NCBI RefSeq assembly: GCF_040712315.1
Contig: NC_134013.1
Location: forward strand, 58,548,501-58,612,500
Origin: Castanea sativa
Taxonomy: Eukaryota; Streptophyta; Magnoliopsida; Fagales; Fagaceae
Length of the DNA: 64,000 bases
Reading direction: 5' to 3'
Position 1 is the stretch's first letter, and every line of letters starts with the position of its first letter. Below are positions 1 to 11,591 of the stretch, in pieces. The notes beneath the pieces are model-generated. The model ran no database searches. It had not been told where the DNA came from and saw only the letters and a list, made by a program, of their open reading frames with translations. A program made the position numbers and the translations under genes.

Positions 1-980
1 CAAACAAAATCGTCAAATTTTTAATTTCAAATTTTGCTAGAAAAAGGATTCTTGCTCAATTTTAACCTTCATTGTGCAACTATATAAAGTACCTTATTAT
101 AACTTCAGAGAGAAGAAAATCTACCATACCATACCAATGCTAAAAATTTCAGATCTCAAAGCCTTCTTCCTATGCTTAAACAGTGAATTCATCATTGTAC
201 TTCGTTTCGAAAACAAAGAAACCCATTGTGTTCCTATACACTTTTTAAACCATTCTTGAAATCATAGTGTTTGTTCTAGTGTGTTAAATGTTGCCTTAGA
301 TCTTAAAGGACTTCTTGAAGTGGCAGAGCTTATGGTTTGTGGAGGAGAATATTCACTTAGGAAGATTCTAGAGGGTCTGTAACTATTGCAGTAGGACAGC
401 AAACGAAGCATTTTTCTATAGAGGGTCTAGTTGTACAAAGATCATGTGACTAGACTATTAGTTTTTGTAAATTTTTAAGAATTGATCCTAGGAATAATTT
501 TTCCATTGAGAAAGTTCTTCATTAATTGATTTTCCACATTATTACCAAATTAGCTTCTAATTTGATGCATATCCATAAATGCACTTAAAGATATATAAAA
601 AGATGCATAATATAATTCCTATATATATAATTTAAATACTATTAATAGTCATTCTTATATTTTGTTAACTCTTTTAAAAGTCTTGTTCGAATATTATTAT
701 GCATAAAATGTAAATTGTTTATATTTATTTATTTATTACTTTTTAATTTTTGTTATTGTAAAGCACTTTTTTTTTTTACGATTCATTTATTCTAGATTCT
801 TTGGTTTTTTATACTCAATAACTCACTTAGATGAATATTTATGATATGATTTGACATTTGATTCCAAAATTAAAAAATAAAACTCTCTCTAAAAATAAAT
901 AATTTAAAACAATGACGCAAAATTGGACTTTAATTTGAAATTCTTATGGGACTTTCTCTAAGTTTTGCCTATTAATATAT
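1..980. other. AT-rich intergenic sequence
   Basis: Only short spurious reading frames occur here, and I see no domain, RNA or transposon end. The base composition is strongly AT-rich with oligo-A and oligo-T runs, typical of plant intergenic DNA. I see nothing else in it. Confidence 0.6.
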
Positions 981-1575
981 ACTAGTATGTAACCCGTGCT
1001 TATGCACGGGAATGATGAATTGTAGTTGTGTTGTTGATGTTAGCTTGGGTTATTAAAGATATAACACATAGTTTGACCATGACATTTGGAGGTACTAAAT
1101 AGTTGTTCCTTACATTTTTTATGATATTGATTATGTCAAGTTTCTTGTTACATTGCTATTACATATATGATTTTGAAAATCATTATTGGATACTACATAG
1201 ACAATATCAATTCATAATTATTATCTACGAAATTCTACTAAATACAACACAAACTAAAATAATAAACTAGTCAAATATAATCTCCTAAATTGAAAGAGGA
1301 TAGGTGTATGGAATCGTTCAGCACAATTACAATTTGTTACGTTCTATATATTCATACACAAAATATCTGAATAGAATCTATATAAAAAATATGCTCATTA
1401 GTTCCCAAAAAAAAAAAAAAATCTAAACAATTTAATTTGTATGGAAAGCTAACAAAAGCAAAATCCAATTTTGATTCTAATTGAATTTTCTCTAAACTTT
1501 GGTTAAAATATATATATTACATAGTCATGGTATATTGCATAAACAAGTGTGTAACCCCATGCATATGCACGGATA
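981..1575. repeat. Two copies of a CCCGTGC/GCACGGG hairpin repeat
   Basis: At 993-1010 the arms CCCGTGC and GCACGGG flank a 4-base loop, preceded by TATGTAA. A degenerate second copy lies at about 1554-1572, again after TGTGTAA. The GC-rich hairpin stands out in very AT-rich DNA. Similar hairpins mark dispersed plant repeats; the class is not resolved here. Confidence 0.5.
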
Positions 1576-1639
1576 CATTTAAAAAAAATCGCAATTACAT
1601 ATATATATATATATAATTTAAAATCTAATTAGATCTAGA

Positions 1640-2249
1640 CTTTTCTGTTTTTGTATTCAATAATTTACTTGCCACAAAAATTAAAAAATTAGATGGAACA
1701 TATGCGCAAAATTGAACTCCAATTAAAATTCAATTTAGAATTTAATTGAATTTAGACTATTTAATTTTTGCACCTAATAATTCACTTGAAACACAAATTT
1801 AAAAAGTAGATGAGACACGTGGCGCAAAATTAGATTCCAGTTTAGAATTTAATTGAATTTTCTCTTAGCATTGGCTATTAATATATATATATACACACAC
1901 ACACATATATATATATATATGACTTATAAACTTGAATTGTTTTTAGTTATACAAAAAAAGACTCATAAATATAAAATCATTCAAAATTTATATTTTTTAT
2001 GCTTTACTTATATTAGACTTCTCGTTTTTTTACACTAAATTAACTCATTTGACACAAAAATTAAAAAACTTAGATTAGATGGGACATATGGCACAAAATT
2101 AAACTCTAATTGAAATCCAATTTTTACATTGAATTAACTCACTTGGCACAAAAATTTAAAATCTTAGATTAGATGGGACACATGGCAAAAAATTAGACTC
2201 TAATTTAATTCGAATTTGAAATCTAATTGGATTTTCTCTTAGCTTTACC

Positions 2250-2295
<46 letters not shown>

Positions 2296-2636
2296 GATGA
2301 CTTATAAACTTGAATTGTTTTTAATTCTACAAACAAAAAAAATGCTCATAGATATAAAATTATTTAAAAATTATATATTTTTTTTTATGGTTTATTTATA
2401 TTAGACTCTTCGTTTTTTACATTAAATTAGCTCATTTGGTACAAAAATTAAAAAACTTAAAGTAGTTGGGACACATGTGGCAAAATTAAACTCTAATTGA
2501 AATCCAAATTTTACATTGAATTAACTCACTTGGCACAAAAATTTAAGAACTTAGATTAGATAGGACACGTGGTGCAAAATTAGACTTTAATTGAATTCCA
2601 ATTTGAAATCTAATTAGATTTTCTCTCAGCTTTACC

Positions 2637-2678
<42 letters not shown>

Positions 2679-2985
2679 GATGACTTATAAATTTAAATTG
2701 TTTTTAGCTATATGATTAGGTTTTTTATGGTTTATTTATATTGGACTCTTCGTTTTTTACACTAAATTGACTCATTTAACACAAAAATTAAAAAACTTAA
2801 ATTAGAGGAGACACGTGGCAAAAAATTAAACTCTAATTGAAATCTAATTTTTACACTGAATCAACTCAATTGGAACAAATATTTAAAATTTAGATTAAAT
2901 GAGACATATAGTGCAAAATTAGACTCTATTTGAATTCCAATTTAAAATCTAATTGGATTTTCTCTCAGTTTTACCTATTATTATA
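1640..2985. repeat. Degenerate long tandem array, period about 340-390 bp
   Basis: The same block recurs about four times. It has a TTACATTGAATTAACTCA-like start, then TTGGCACAAAAATT, a GGGACACRTGGC motif, a stretch like AAATCTAATTGGATTTTCTC, and then an (ATT)n or (AT)n microsatellite. Equivalent TTACAYTGAA points lie at 2124, 2511 and 2851, giving spacings of 387 and 340 bases. A more diverged unit lies at about 1640-1900. The length difference is largely due to the microsatellite. There is no coding capacity. Confidence 0.7.
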
Positions 2986-3030
2986 TATATAGATATCGAT
3001 GTGTGCGTGTGCGCGCCTCTTTTCTTTATG

Positions 3031-3222
3031 AGAAATGATATGTATACAACATTTTCACAACATTTTTACAACAAATCCTAAATGGTAGGTTGTTACTGGT
3101 TGTTATTGTTGAGGCAAAAAAGTAATCTTCATGTTAGGTTCAAATTTGAACCAATAACAATTAACCACCTGTGATTTGTTGTGAAAATATTGTAAAAATA
3201 TTGTGAACATAGCATCTCTCTG
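3031..3222. mobile_element. Short MITE, family A (about 190 bp)
   Basis: The left end (AAATGATATGTATACAACAT, then TTTCACAACA) is inverted at the right end, where TTGTGAAAATATTG leads to CATAGCATCTC. The centre reads GGTAGGTTGTTACTGGTTGT opposite ACCAATAACAATTAACCACC, so the whole unit can fold into a long imperfect hairpin. Related copies lie at 27794-27965 and about 59368-59512. No coding sequence. Confidence 0.65.
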
Positions 3223-3225
3223 TGA

Positions 3226-5005
3226 TTTGGCGTGGTTGATTTAAATTGTGTGTGATGTTTATTGGATTACGTCGTAAGTTGTGCAATAAATCCGTTGATT
3301 CTGCTACATAAATTGTTTAGGGTCTAAATTTGAATTTTTCCGTATAACCTGCAAGTCTATATACCATATTTCCATAGTTGTTGAAAATCTGCAAGACCTA
3401 ATTGACTGCGTCCGAAACTGACCAGAGTTTTGGTTATGTTTAGTTTTGCACCCTTGGTTATTGGCTTCAATTTCAAGTTTTCAAAATCTTTGGTTTTCGT
3501 TTAATCTAGGTGTCAAAAAAATTTCAATTGAGACCAACTAAACCGTGAAGGAATCAGCTTCCTATATCCTAGCGCCCCCAACTTGTCCCTCTCTCAGTTC
3601 TCTAACCTCGGTAACTCTTTCAAAATTGCTAAAGATATATTAGTCCAATAGTATAGGTTCAAGTTCAATTTTTTTATGTGTGCAAACCAAGTCTCCTATT
3701 TGTATGCAAATTAGGATGGGCTTGGGCATATACTATTGGGCTAATATGTTTTTAGAGATATATTAGCCCAATATCATAGGCCCAAGCTCAATCCTTCTAT
3801 ATGTGCAAGCCGAATTTCCTATTTGTACACAAAGTAAAATGAGCTTAGATCTGGGCTAATATGTCAAATAAATCTCTAACAAAGATCACCACACCATTGT
3901 AAGTTGGTCTCAATTGTGACTCGTGCCTTTTGGATTGAGGTGGGGGAAAAATATCGGTAGGTAGAATTTAAGTCAAAGTGAAAATTTGGTGAAATTGAAT
4001 CAAATTAAGTCAGGTAAATGTTAATCAGTTTGAGTTGATTGCGATTTTTTACATAATGAATCACTTGGATTAGCATGGGGTGTAGGATTGATTCATATTG
4101 AGTTTAGGATATATTTTCTTTAGGTTTGTTGTGCCATTTCTATTATCTTTTTCTTTTTCTTTTTTTCCCTCCTTCCTATTGTATTTGTAATGAGTTCTAT
4201 TTGGTTTATTTATGAATTTTAATTTTATGGGTTTTCTTTGGTCCTGCAAGCTCTCTCTCTCTTTTTTCTTTTATATATATTTTTCCCCTATTGCTTTTAT
4301 ATTGTGAGATTTCATATTTGTAACTCTACCGACGTATGTTGATCTTTGATTACTATTAGTTTGACGGGTTTTATTTGACAAGCATGTGATTTGTTCATGT
4401 GTTTGGTGTAGAAGAAATTAAAAAATTGACCGCAGAACCGTGTTTTTCACTTTTTCTCGGTCTGTACAATCAAAGGCTGATCCACCCCTCGCCCCAAGAA
4501 AAAAAAACAAAAACAAAACCTTAACTAGAAAACTACAACCCCATCCTTACTTAACTTATAATATAATTGGACTTTTGTCTTTTGTTTTTCTTTTGGGAAA
4601 TTTTCTTATTGATATATTTAATAAATTATTATTTTTATTACATGTCAAATTTCATTAATAAAAAAAAAAGGATATTTATCAATGTTTATTATAGTTCATA
4701 ACCCATATAAGAAAAACCATAATAAATATATATATTTTTAAAAAAAAGGAAAAAAGAAAGAAAGAAGAGGAAGCAAGATTTCTAATCAAGAGAAAATAAA
4801 ATAAAATAAAACATTATTGCAACCTTTAAAAAGTATATAAAAAAATTGATAATAGAAAAAGATCTCAATTTTTAGTAATAATTTATTCTCCTTCACAAAT
4901 TGTCAGGTCAGGACACAATTTATTTATTTTTAAACAATTTTCTATCAAATCTATAACATAATATAAGCAAATTAAAACACACCATGAGGTTACAATGAGC
5001 TTTAC
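3226..5005. other. Intergenic sequence
   Basis: This is AT-rich DNA with pyrimidine tracts. A short imperfect duplication around 3635-3860 contains ATATTAGYCCAATA and the nearby word GCTAATATGT. I looked here on the minus strand for the missing 3' exons of the GDSL gene and found no block resembling its later catalytic motifs. Confidence 0.5.
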
Positions 5006-5929
5006 CTGTCTCAGTAACACGCCTTTTAAATTCGGGGTAATTATACATTCCTAAAGTCTATCTAATATGGGTTAATTTGAAGACACAAACAAAACAGATT
5101 AAATACCTTTGCAATGACAAAACCGTATTATATTTTATTATTTTCTATTCTTGAATAAGTATAAGGGCTGCTAAATTTTTAAGTGACACTAAAGAGGAAA
5201 ACAAAGAAGAGTGCACAATGAGTTCTTACAAATCGGTCTCCAGTTTCAGGAAGAATGCCACAAGACCCCGACGCATAGTTAAAACCCGTAACTGGTGTTG
5301 ATCCCCGTATACTGATGTATGGTGGAGAATATGGTAGCCCAAGAAATTCAGCTACAAGGGTCAGAAATGAAAGAACATAAGAATTGAAATACTTTGAGCA
5401 TTGATAATAATAGTATGAGTTATATTTTTTATTAATGTTGTTAGTAACTGTTGAATATGTTCTCATGCATACCATGTTGAAACCTAAAAGAGAAAGTATA
5501 AAAAAGAATATTGTAAAGATTAAGTAAGAGCCAAAGCAAGAAAGAACAGGAACCTCTACTATATTCTCTAGTGTGTTATAGGGGATAGGGTTAACCTTAA
5601 CTGAGTCTACATTATTATCCTTTGGCCTCTTTGGCCATTACAACATAAACAATAAATCTATATCACAAATATATCTTAAACAATGTAGAATTAATACCTA
5701 TAAAATCTGCAACAGTTCTGCCATTGGTGAATCTTCCTGTAGCACCTTTGACAAAGTTCACACCATAAGGAAGATAATCTGCCTTAGCCAAGGTGGGCAA
5801 AATATTGTTATTGCCACTGTCAAACATGGAATCTCCAAGCACATATAATGCAGGTGCCAATGGTGAACTATGGATCAGAATGACAAGATGAAGGAAAATG
5901 GACAAGAAAATGAGTGGCATTGAAGTCAT
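5006..5929 (-). pseudogene. Truncated GDSL esterase/lipase (first exons only)
   Basis: Family members are secreted serine hydrolases acting on lipids and other esters. Exon 1 (5698-5929) encodes a hydrophobic signal peptide, then the block I motif [11 protein letters not shown], with the nucleophile Ser at residue 34, and [12 protein letters not shown]. Exon 2 (5230-5351) joins in frame with proper GT and AG sites. It gives the usual AEFLGLPYSPPY and the block II region GFNYASGSCGILPETG. A possible 52-base exon at 5006-5057 (ending FKRRVTET) has splice sites and keeps frame but is weakly family-like. Intact members run about 350-370 residues with the catalytic Asp and His near the end; those exons are absent here. 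A 3' deletion is the simplest reading. Exons split far away by an insertion are possible but not seen. Confidence 0.7.
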
Positions 5930-6011
5930 TATTGTTTCTGTTCACTAGGAATATTTTGTTGTCAGAGAAAGATACGAGGAAATGTGCTGGATGAGATAGA
6001 CAAATGAGAAG

Positions 6012-6019
6012 CTATATAG
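6012..6019 (-). promoter_or_regulatory. TATA box of the GDSL gene
   Basis: A palindromic CTATATAG lies about 83 bases upstream of the GDSL start codon on the minus strand, a normal plant distance. It suggests the promoter end of this truncated gene is preserved. Confidence 0.5.
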
Positions 6020-6684
6020 CTTTTTCTTTATGGCTTTTTTTGTGTGAGGAATCCCAGGAAGGAAGTGTCAGTCACATGAAAATCATTGAGTTTGAGCTTA
6101 AAAAGAGGAGGAAACTACGGGTGTAATGACATATATACGTGACAGATATGAGGTAGGTTAAGCTGTTAAACTCGTCTAAAAGAGCTTGATGAATTAGAGA
6201 TTCTAATTTTTTTTTTTTTTAATTGGAATTGTGATCAAGTTTGATTCACTCGATACAGTTTGAGGTTTGAAGCGAAAAATTAGGTATTACTTAACTAATA
6301 TTTAGTTAACATTCTATATCATAAACTTTTAAAATTTAATATAACTCATTAGCTTAACAATAATTAAAAAAAAAAAAAAAAAAACTAATGATGATTGGGT
6401 TGAATTTTTATTAGTCCATTATTTTTTTGGGGCTTATTGGAAGTGGAAGAAAAATACATAACTCACATTTTTTTAAATAAAAATAAATAAATAAATAAAT
6501 TACTGTCCTCACATTTGGGAGCCTTTCTTTAATAAGGGGCCTTAGGCCATGACCTAAGTGGCATAAGACCACCCTTGAATTTAATTCATAGGTTTTTTCA
6601 ACCAAAAAAAAAAATAGGACCAATAGGTTTTGTCTTTCCTGTTTATGCTTGTGATTTTTATTTTTGTGACCTTTTATTGCTAAG
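6020..6684. other. Intergenic sequence between GDSL promoter and solo LTR
   Basis: AT-rich DNA with long poly-A/T runs (about 6209-6222 and 6365-6384) and an (AAAT)n stretch near 6475. No gene seen. Confidence 0.5.
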
Positions 6685-8724
6685 TGTTGATGCCCACTTT
6701 GGAGGAAGCCCAATAACAGGAAGAAGCCCAACAATATAGGAGAAAGGGAGTTAGTAAATTGAGAAGAAAACTATTAAGCCAAAATGGCAAAATAATAGAC
6801 CATAGGCCTAAAAAACAGCACAAGAGCCTCAAAGAAAGCAAGCGGGCCCAAAGGAGCCCAGAGAAAGAAGTAGTAAACTCATGGGCACTATGAGAAATAG
6901 AAAGCAAGCAAGAATGGGCCAAAGAGGCCCAAAGTAAAGAATTAAGTAAGTAAGGGGTTGGTGGAAAAGCCCATAAACCCCGAAGGTAAAGGATATGGTA
7001 ATTTGAGCCGGGGAAACCCAACAGACTTAGCAAAAGCCCATGGGAATGAAGAATTGGAATGGGCAAAGGATGCCCAAAAGAATGACATGGGCCAAGGAAG
7101 CCCGGAAGCGATGAAACAGGCCAAGGGAGCCCAAAACAGCATGAGTATCAAGATGATATTGGGCTACTATAATTGAGCAAAAGGAAATCATACAGCAGGC
7201 CCAAAAGGGGCCCAGCAAGCACGAGTCAAATAATAGCATGGCAGGAATAACATAATGGCACGGCAGAACTACTAACCGACTTGCAAAAAGAGTGAGGGAT
7301 GGATTAGAAAAGGAAAAGCCCGCAATCAAGCAACGCCCTGCCTAGGAAAGAAGTAAGACATAAAGAATGAAATCCCAGAGACTAATTCACACCACAAAAG
7401 GTCAAGAACGAGCAGTAGAATGTGCAAACGAGCTTTCAGGTCATGACTAACACATGAACAGCAGGCAAGCCATGAACACACATGGAAGTGGAGCATGCAT
7501 AAGGCTCAAGCACCTCTAGCTTATACCCAGCCAATACAGGAGTGGTGGGTCATAAGTTAGAGGTAAAAAATGATACGGTCTGGTAGTGGAGAAAAGGAGA
7601 AAGCCAATTCTGGGGTTCCTGCTCAAACTCTTTTAAGGGAAATGTCCTGCTAGGATGACATATACCCCAAAAGAGGGAAAGATGAGTTGGAATCACTAGG
7701 TACATGCCATGAGGGATAGTGAGAGAGAATGTCCACCCTTATCCGGATGGGAATGCCACAGTAAGCAAACAAACAAAATAAGATTCTTTTTCTGGAATGG
7801 GCTGTGGCACGGCTAACACAGGTAAATGGTGGTAGCACAGCTAGCACAGGTAAGTGGTGATGGCTAGGCAGCCGACAGACCAGTAGATGGACTAGGAAGG
7901 ACACTCACACCAAGACAAAAGCAGTTAAGAGGTAAAATAGTAAAAATCCAGTCACAACATATAGTATAAAAGGGGCCTCAGTTGTGCACAGTGGGACAAC
8001 AACATAACCACTGAGCAGAAGAAGATGGAGAGAAAAGAAAGTAAGAAAGGGAATGAAAGAACAGAAAACTTAGAAAGAAAAAGAAAGGAATTAGAGAAAA
8101 AAAAAAAACAGAGAGCAAAACAAGACTATGATAGTGGGCATGCACCAATAGGCTATTCCCTTCTCTCCCTCTAAAAACCTACTCTCTAGTAAGGATTAAA
8201 AGATTTGAGGATAAGTCATTTAGGCCCATTTTCTCAAATGGGTAATTTTCGTGGCAGGATCCTCCTGTAAGATTGCCCACATTGAAGAGTGGTTTCCTTC
8301 CTGAACTTTACTCTGTAGGAAAATCAAGCATGGCAGACTGACCATTCTTCCCTTTATTTTATTGATTAAACATTAGTTTGCTCTCATTTCTTTATTGTTA
8401 TCATCTTATTTATGTTGCATTTATATTACTGCATTGCTTCTTCCTTTATTAAGCTCATCACTTAGTATTTTCTATTTTCTAGCTAACAGTAAACATATTC
8501 ATTTTATCATTGCTATACTATACTTGCCTGCCATCACTTTTTTGTAACAGTTTCCTCTACCATGTGCATGTGACCAAGGTTTCAGCAAAGGGGCTCTAGT
8601 TTGTGCACAAATTGGCTTGGGGTGTGTTGCAATCAAGCCAGTCCTGACTCTCCTACCCAAAACCATTGGGTCATAGCGTGGCAAGAGGCAGCCCAGCCTG
8701 CAGTTGCGAAAAAGGCCCACCACA
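6685..8724 (+). mobile_element. Solo LTR of an LTR retrotransposon, 2040 bp
   Basis: The unit starts TGTTGATGCCCAC and ends GGCCCACCACA, giving the TG...CA ends of an LTR. It is flanked by the perfect 5-bp duplication CTAAG (6680-6684 and 8725-8729). A TATA box (TATAAAAGG, about 7965-7973) sits two thirds of the way in, as expected of a U3-R-U5 arrangement read on the plus strand. It is richer in GC and purines than its flanks. No second LTR, primer-binding site or gag-pol sequence is present, so it is best explained by LTR-LTR recombination. The short reading frames inside are chance products of its purine-rich strand. Confidence 0.85.
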
Positions 8725-8984
8725 CTAAGATTATATTTTTAATCTTAATTTGTGATGTTTAACCGACAATTGCCACCGCAATTTTTTGATGGAACATCAC
8801 ATTCTAAATATGACAGGTTGATGTGGCCCTTTGTTTGGCTTAAATTAGGTTAGAATTTTCTCTCTCTTTTTTTTTTTTTTTTTTCGAAGGATTCACCATT
8901 GACAATGTTAGCCGACTTACACAACAACTCTACCACTAAGGCTTAATATAAATATATGGGTCTGGTAAACGAGTACACTTAAGA

Positions 8985-9145
8985 CATTTGTTAATGGACA
9001 ATTTTAGGAATGGTTTTATACTACTTTTATGAGAAATATAAAAAGTTGTCAAAAAATTAATTATTCTTTTCTTTTCACATAAAAAGTTTCTAAAAATATT
9101 TTATAAACTAATACCCTTAAGGCATCAATTAACTTTTTCCTAAAT
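8985..9145. repeat. Dispersed repeat, family B (copy 1)
   Basis: The recurring order is TTAATGGACAATTTTAGGAA, a short TTTTATGAGAAATATAAAAA block, GTTGTCAAAAAATTAATTA, AAAGTTTCTAAAA, then CCCTTAAGGCATCAATTAAC. Related copies lie at about 23945-24125 and 53699-53875. The two ends are imperfect inverted repeats around TTAAYR-GCMYCTTAAGG, so it is probably a MITE. Confidence 0.55.
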
Positions 9146-9339
9146 ATATTAGTTTTTGGTTCTTTCTTGAGTTGTCACTTCTCACTAGGGAATTAGGTTT
9201 AACATTGTGCATATTTATAATTGGGGGAGAGTAAGGAAAGGAGATGATAAAGAAAGGGAAAAAAAATTTCCTCCTATATATTGCAAATAAGGAGGGAATG
9301 AGAAAATAAAAGAGAAGAATATGTTCTTGTGGTGGCTCA

Positions 9340-10000
9340 ATCCAATGGAAAGAAGGTTTTGGGCTGAGCTACCCAATTTACTTGTATTATGGGTCAAGAA
9401 TATCCAACAATGGGATGCCCCAAAGATGGAAATGTAGTTTTTATAGAAGACTAATGAAAGTTTTTCTTTATCTCGCTTTATTTCTCAAATCCCTACGTTT
9501 CTCGAGAACATCACAATGTATCTGACCCTTTTCTGTAAAATCCAGAATGGACTTCTTTCTCCCTTGGGAGTATTTTTCCTCACTATCGTGTTTCTCTCCC
9601 CTAATTTTTCCAACCCCCTCTCTTTCACCCATCGGTTTTTATTTATAAACTTCCCTTAGTGGGATTGTCATGATGAATGTAGTGTTTCCCATGATGATGG
9701 GTCCCTCTAAACCATATTCCTGACTAGATGGGACCCGTTACTCGTGACAAATATGACTCTCTTGGAACTTGCACCAAGTGCCAATTGATGCTCGACTGGC
9801 AGATTCCCCCAAAGCATTATCTCTTGATCTCGACATAATAGGTGATGCTCGGTCAGGCTGTGAGTTTGGGCCAAGCCCATCTAGGAAATGGGCTAGGTGC
9901 TATGTTAGTAAGCAGGGCGAGAAGGACCTGTTTTAGGAAACGTGTCTTGAGCTCGATGCAAACCAATAGCTGTGGCCCATATAGTTCTCTTTCTTATGTT
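9340..10000 (-). mobile_element. Probable LTR fragment
   Basis: This is a GC- and pyrimidine-richer block than its flanks. Read on the minus strand it has a TATA-like TATAAATAAAAACC (from about 9648 downward) between a GC-rich U3-like part (9660-10000) and a pyrimidine-poor leader. The composition resembles the solo LTRs elsewhere in this window. I could not find matching TG/CA ends or a target duplication, so the limits and the class are uncertain. Confidence 0.35.
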
Positions 10001-10007
10001 TGGTTTA

Positions 10008-10276
10008 ACCAAGGAAGAAAAATGGAAAGAAATTTTATATATTTATATATATATATAATTTTAACCATGATATATAAAAGTAAAGAAAGTAATAAAATTC
10101 CTAGGCAAAATAATGTAACTTTTTGAGACATTTAAAGTTAACAAATGTGGCTGCAATTCTTTAGTGGAGTTTCTTTCCATTTCCACCCAAATTGGATGGA
10201 AGATGTGAGCACGGAATGATATATTTTCCTTCCTTTTGAACTTTAACTCTCTTCTCTTCTATCAACCAAACAGAAA
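10008..10276. mobile_element. Short MITE with TGTTTGGTT ends
   Basis: The left end TTATGTTTGGTTTAACC and the right end CTATCAACCAAACAGAA are inverted copies of a TGTTTGGTT core. The interior has a purine-rich left side (AAGGAAGAAAAATGGAAAG) and a matching pyrimidine-rich right side (CTTCCTTTTGAAC). No coding sequence and no clear target duplication. Confidence 0.5.
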
Positions 10277-10350
10277 TAATGCATCACTTTCTTCTTTTCT
10301 CTCTTCTTTCACTCTTTCCAAATGAAGTGTAAGAAAAATTCTTATACTAT

Positions 10351-10610
10351 GGGTCCGTTTGGATAGAACTTATTGCTGAAAACTGAAAACTGAAAATACT
10401 GTAGCAAAATAATTTTTAAATGTGTGAATAGTGTTGCGGGACCTATTTTTAATAAAAAATTGCTAAAAAAGTACATGAACAGTGCGCGCACAGTACGCGC
10501 ACAGTGCATTTGTCCCCCACCGCAGCAGCAAACGAAGAAAAAAAAAAAAAAAAAAAAAAAAAGCAAAACGCAAAAAGTAAACGCAGGAAAAATAATTGCT
10601 ATCCAAACCC
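10351..10610. mobile_element. hAT-like MITE, GGGTCYGTTTGG family (copy 1)
   Basis: It begins GGGTCCGTTTGGATAG and ends CTATCCAAACCC, an inverted pair. The subterminal region carries GCTGAAAACTGAAAACTGAA and TACTGTAGCAAAAT, followed by GTGAATAGTG and paired CAGTGCGCGCACAGT blocks, and then a poly-A of about 22 bases. Copies with the same subterminal words lie at 55455-55650, 55657-55840 and 62616-62804. No clear target duplication. Confidence 0.65.
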
Positions 10611-11591
10611 TCTCTATGTCTTTAATGAGAAAGAGATAGATATATCTAGGATTTGGATTTATTGAGAAATTTTTTATTAATCTGCATATTTTATAATGAA
10701 ATTTGTTAAATATCAAAAGATAGATATTGAAATTGTCATTGCAGTTTTTTTTTTTTCTTTCTTAAATACTAACATTTTGGGAGTGAAGAAGCTTCTACAT
10801 TTCTTCACTCCTATTTGCAGCAAAATTAATGTAAGAAGCCCTAAAATGATTATGTGTCAAAATTGTGTCTCATCTAGTGTTCTAGTACATTAGACAAAAA
10901 GTCTGCCCATTAATATTATGTACAAATGGTTTTTTTTTTAATTTAAAAAAAAAAAAAAGCCTTTTGGGAGAGAAGAAGCTTGTGTTTCTTCACTCTCATT
11001 CACAACAAAATCAATGTGTCATGCTTGCATGAAACGAATAAGACAATGTAGATAACTTTAGTGTCTCTTACTACCGTATGGCAAAAGAGCTTTATGAAAT
11101 GTTTAAAAAAAAAAAACATCATTTGTACATAATATTAAATGGGTAAGTTTTCTGTTTAAGGCACTTGAGTATTGGACGAGACACAATTTTAATATGTGAT
11201 CATTTTTTGGACTCTAGCACTCCAAAGCACTAGACACAAGTCAAATGCTACCTTTTATTTCATATATATAGAAGATGAGTTCAATTTTTTTAAGAATTTG
11301 ATGTAAATCCTTGAATTCATAAATTTAAACCCTCCGTAAGTGTGTTGTAACATCAATTTTTTATAAATCAATAAAGTGTCACACTACACACAATTCTAAT
11401 CCCAACGTCTCTTTTGAGGAAATATCAAACACATCTCTCTCTCTCATGCCATTCGATTGCCAAGGTAATATGCAAGTTACTTCTCGCATTAAAAAGAAAG
11501 ACTACTCCCAACACGAATTTTTTTTCTATTTGACATTAATTTTCTAAGAATATTGTTAGTTGTCCTGTTATGAAAAAAAGTGGGAAACTAG

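Noticed and set aside
6680..7904. Several overlapping reading frames of 60-128 codons on both strands
   Set aside because: All lie within the solo LTR and reflect its biased composition; none resembles a known protein.
8499..8723. 74-codon minus-strand frame
   Set aside because: It lies at the end of the solo LTR and has no recognisable domain.
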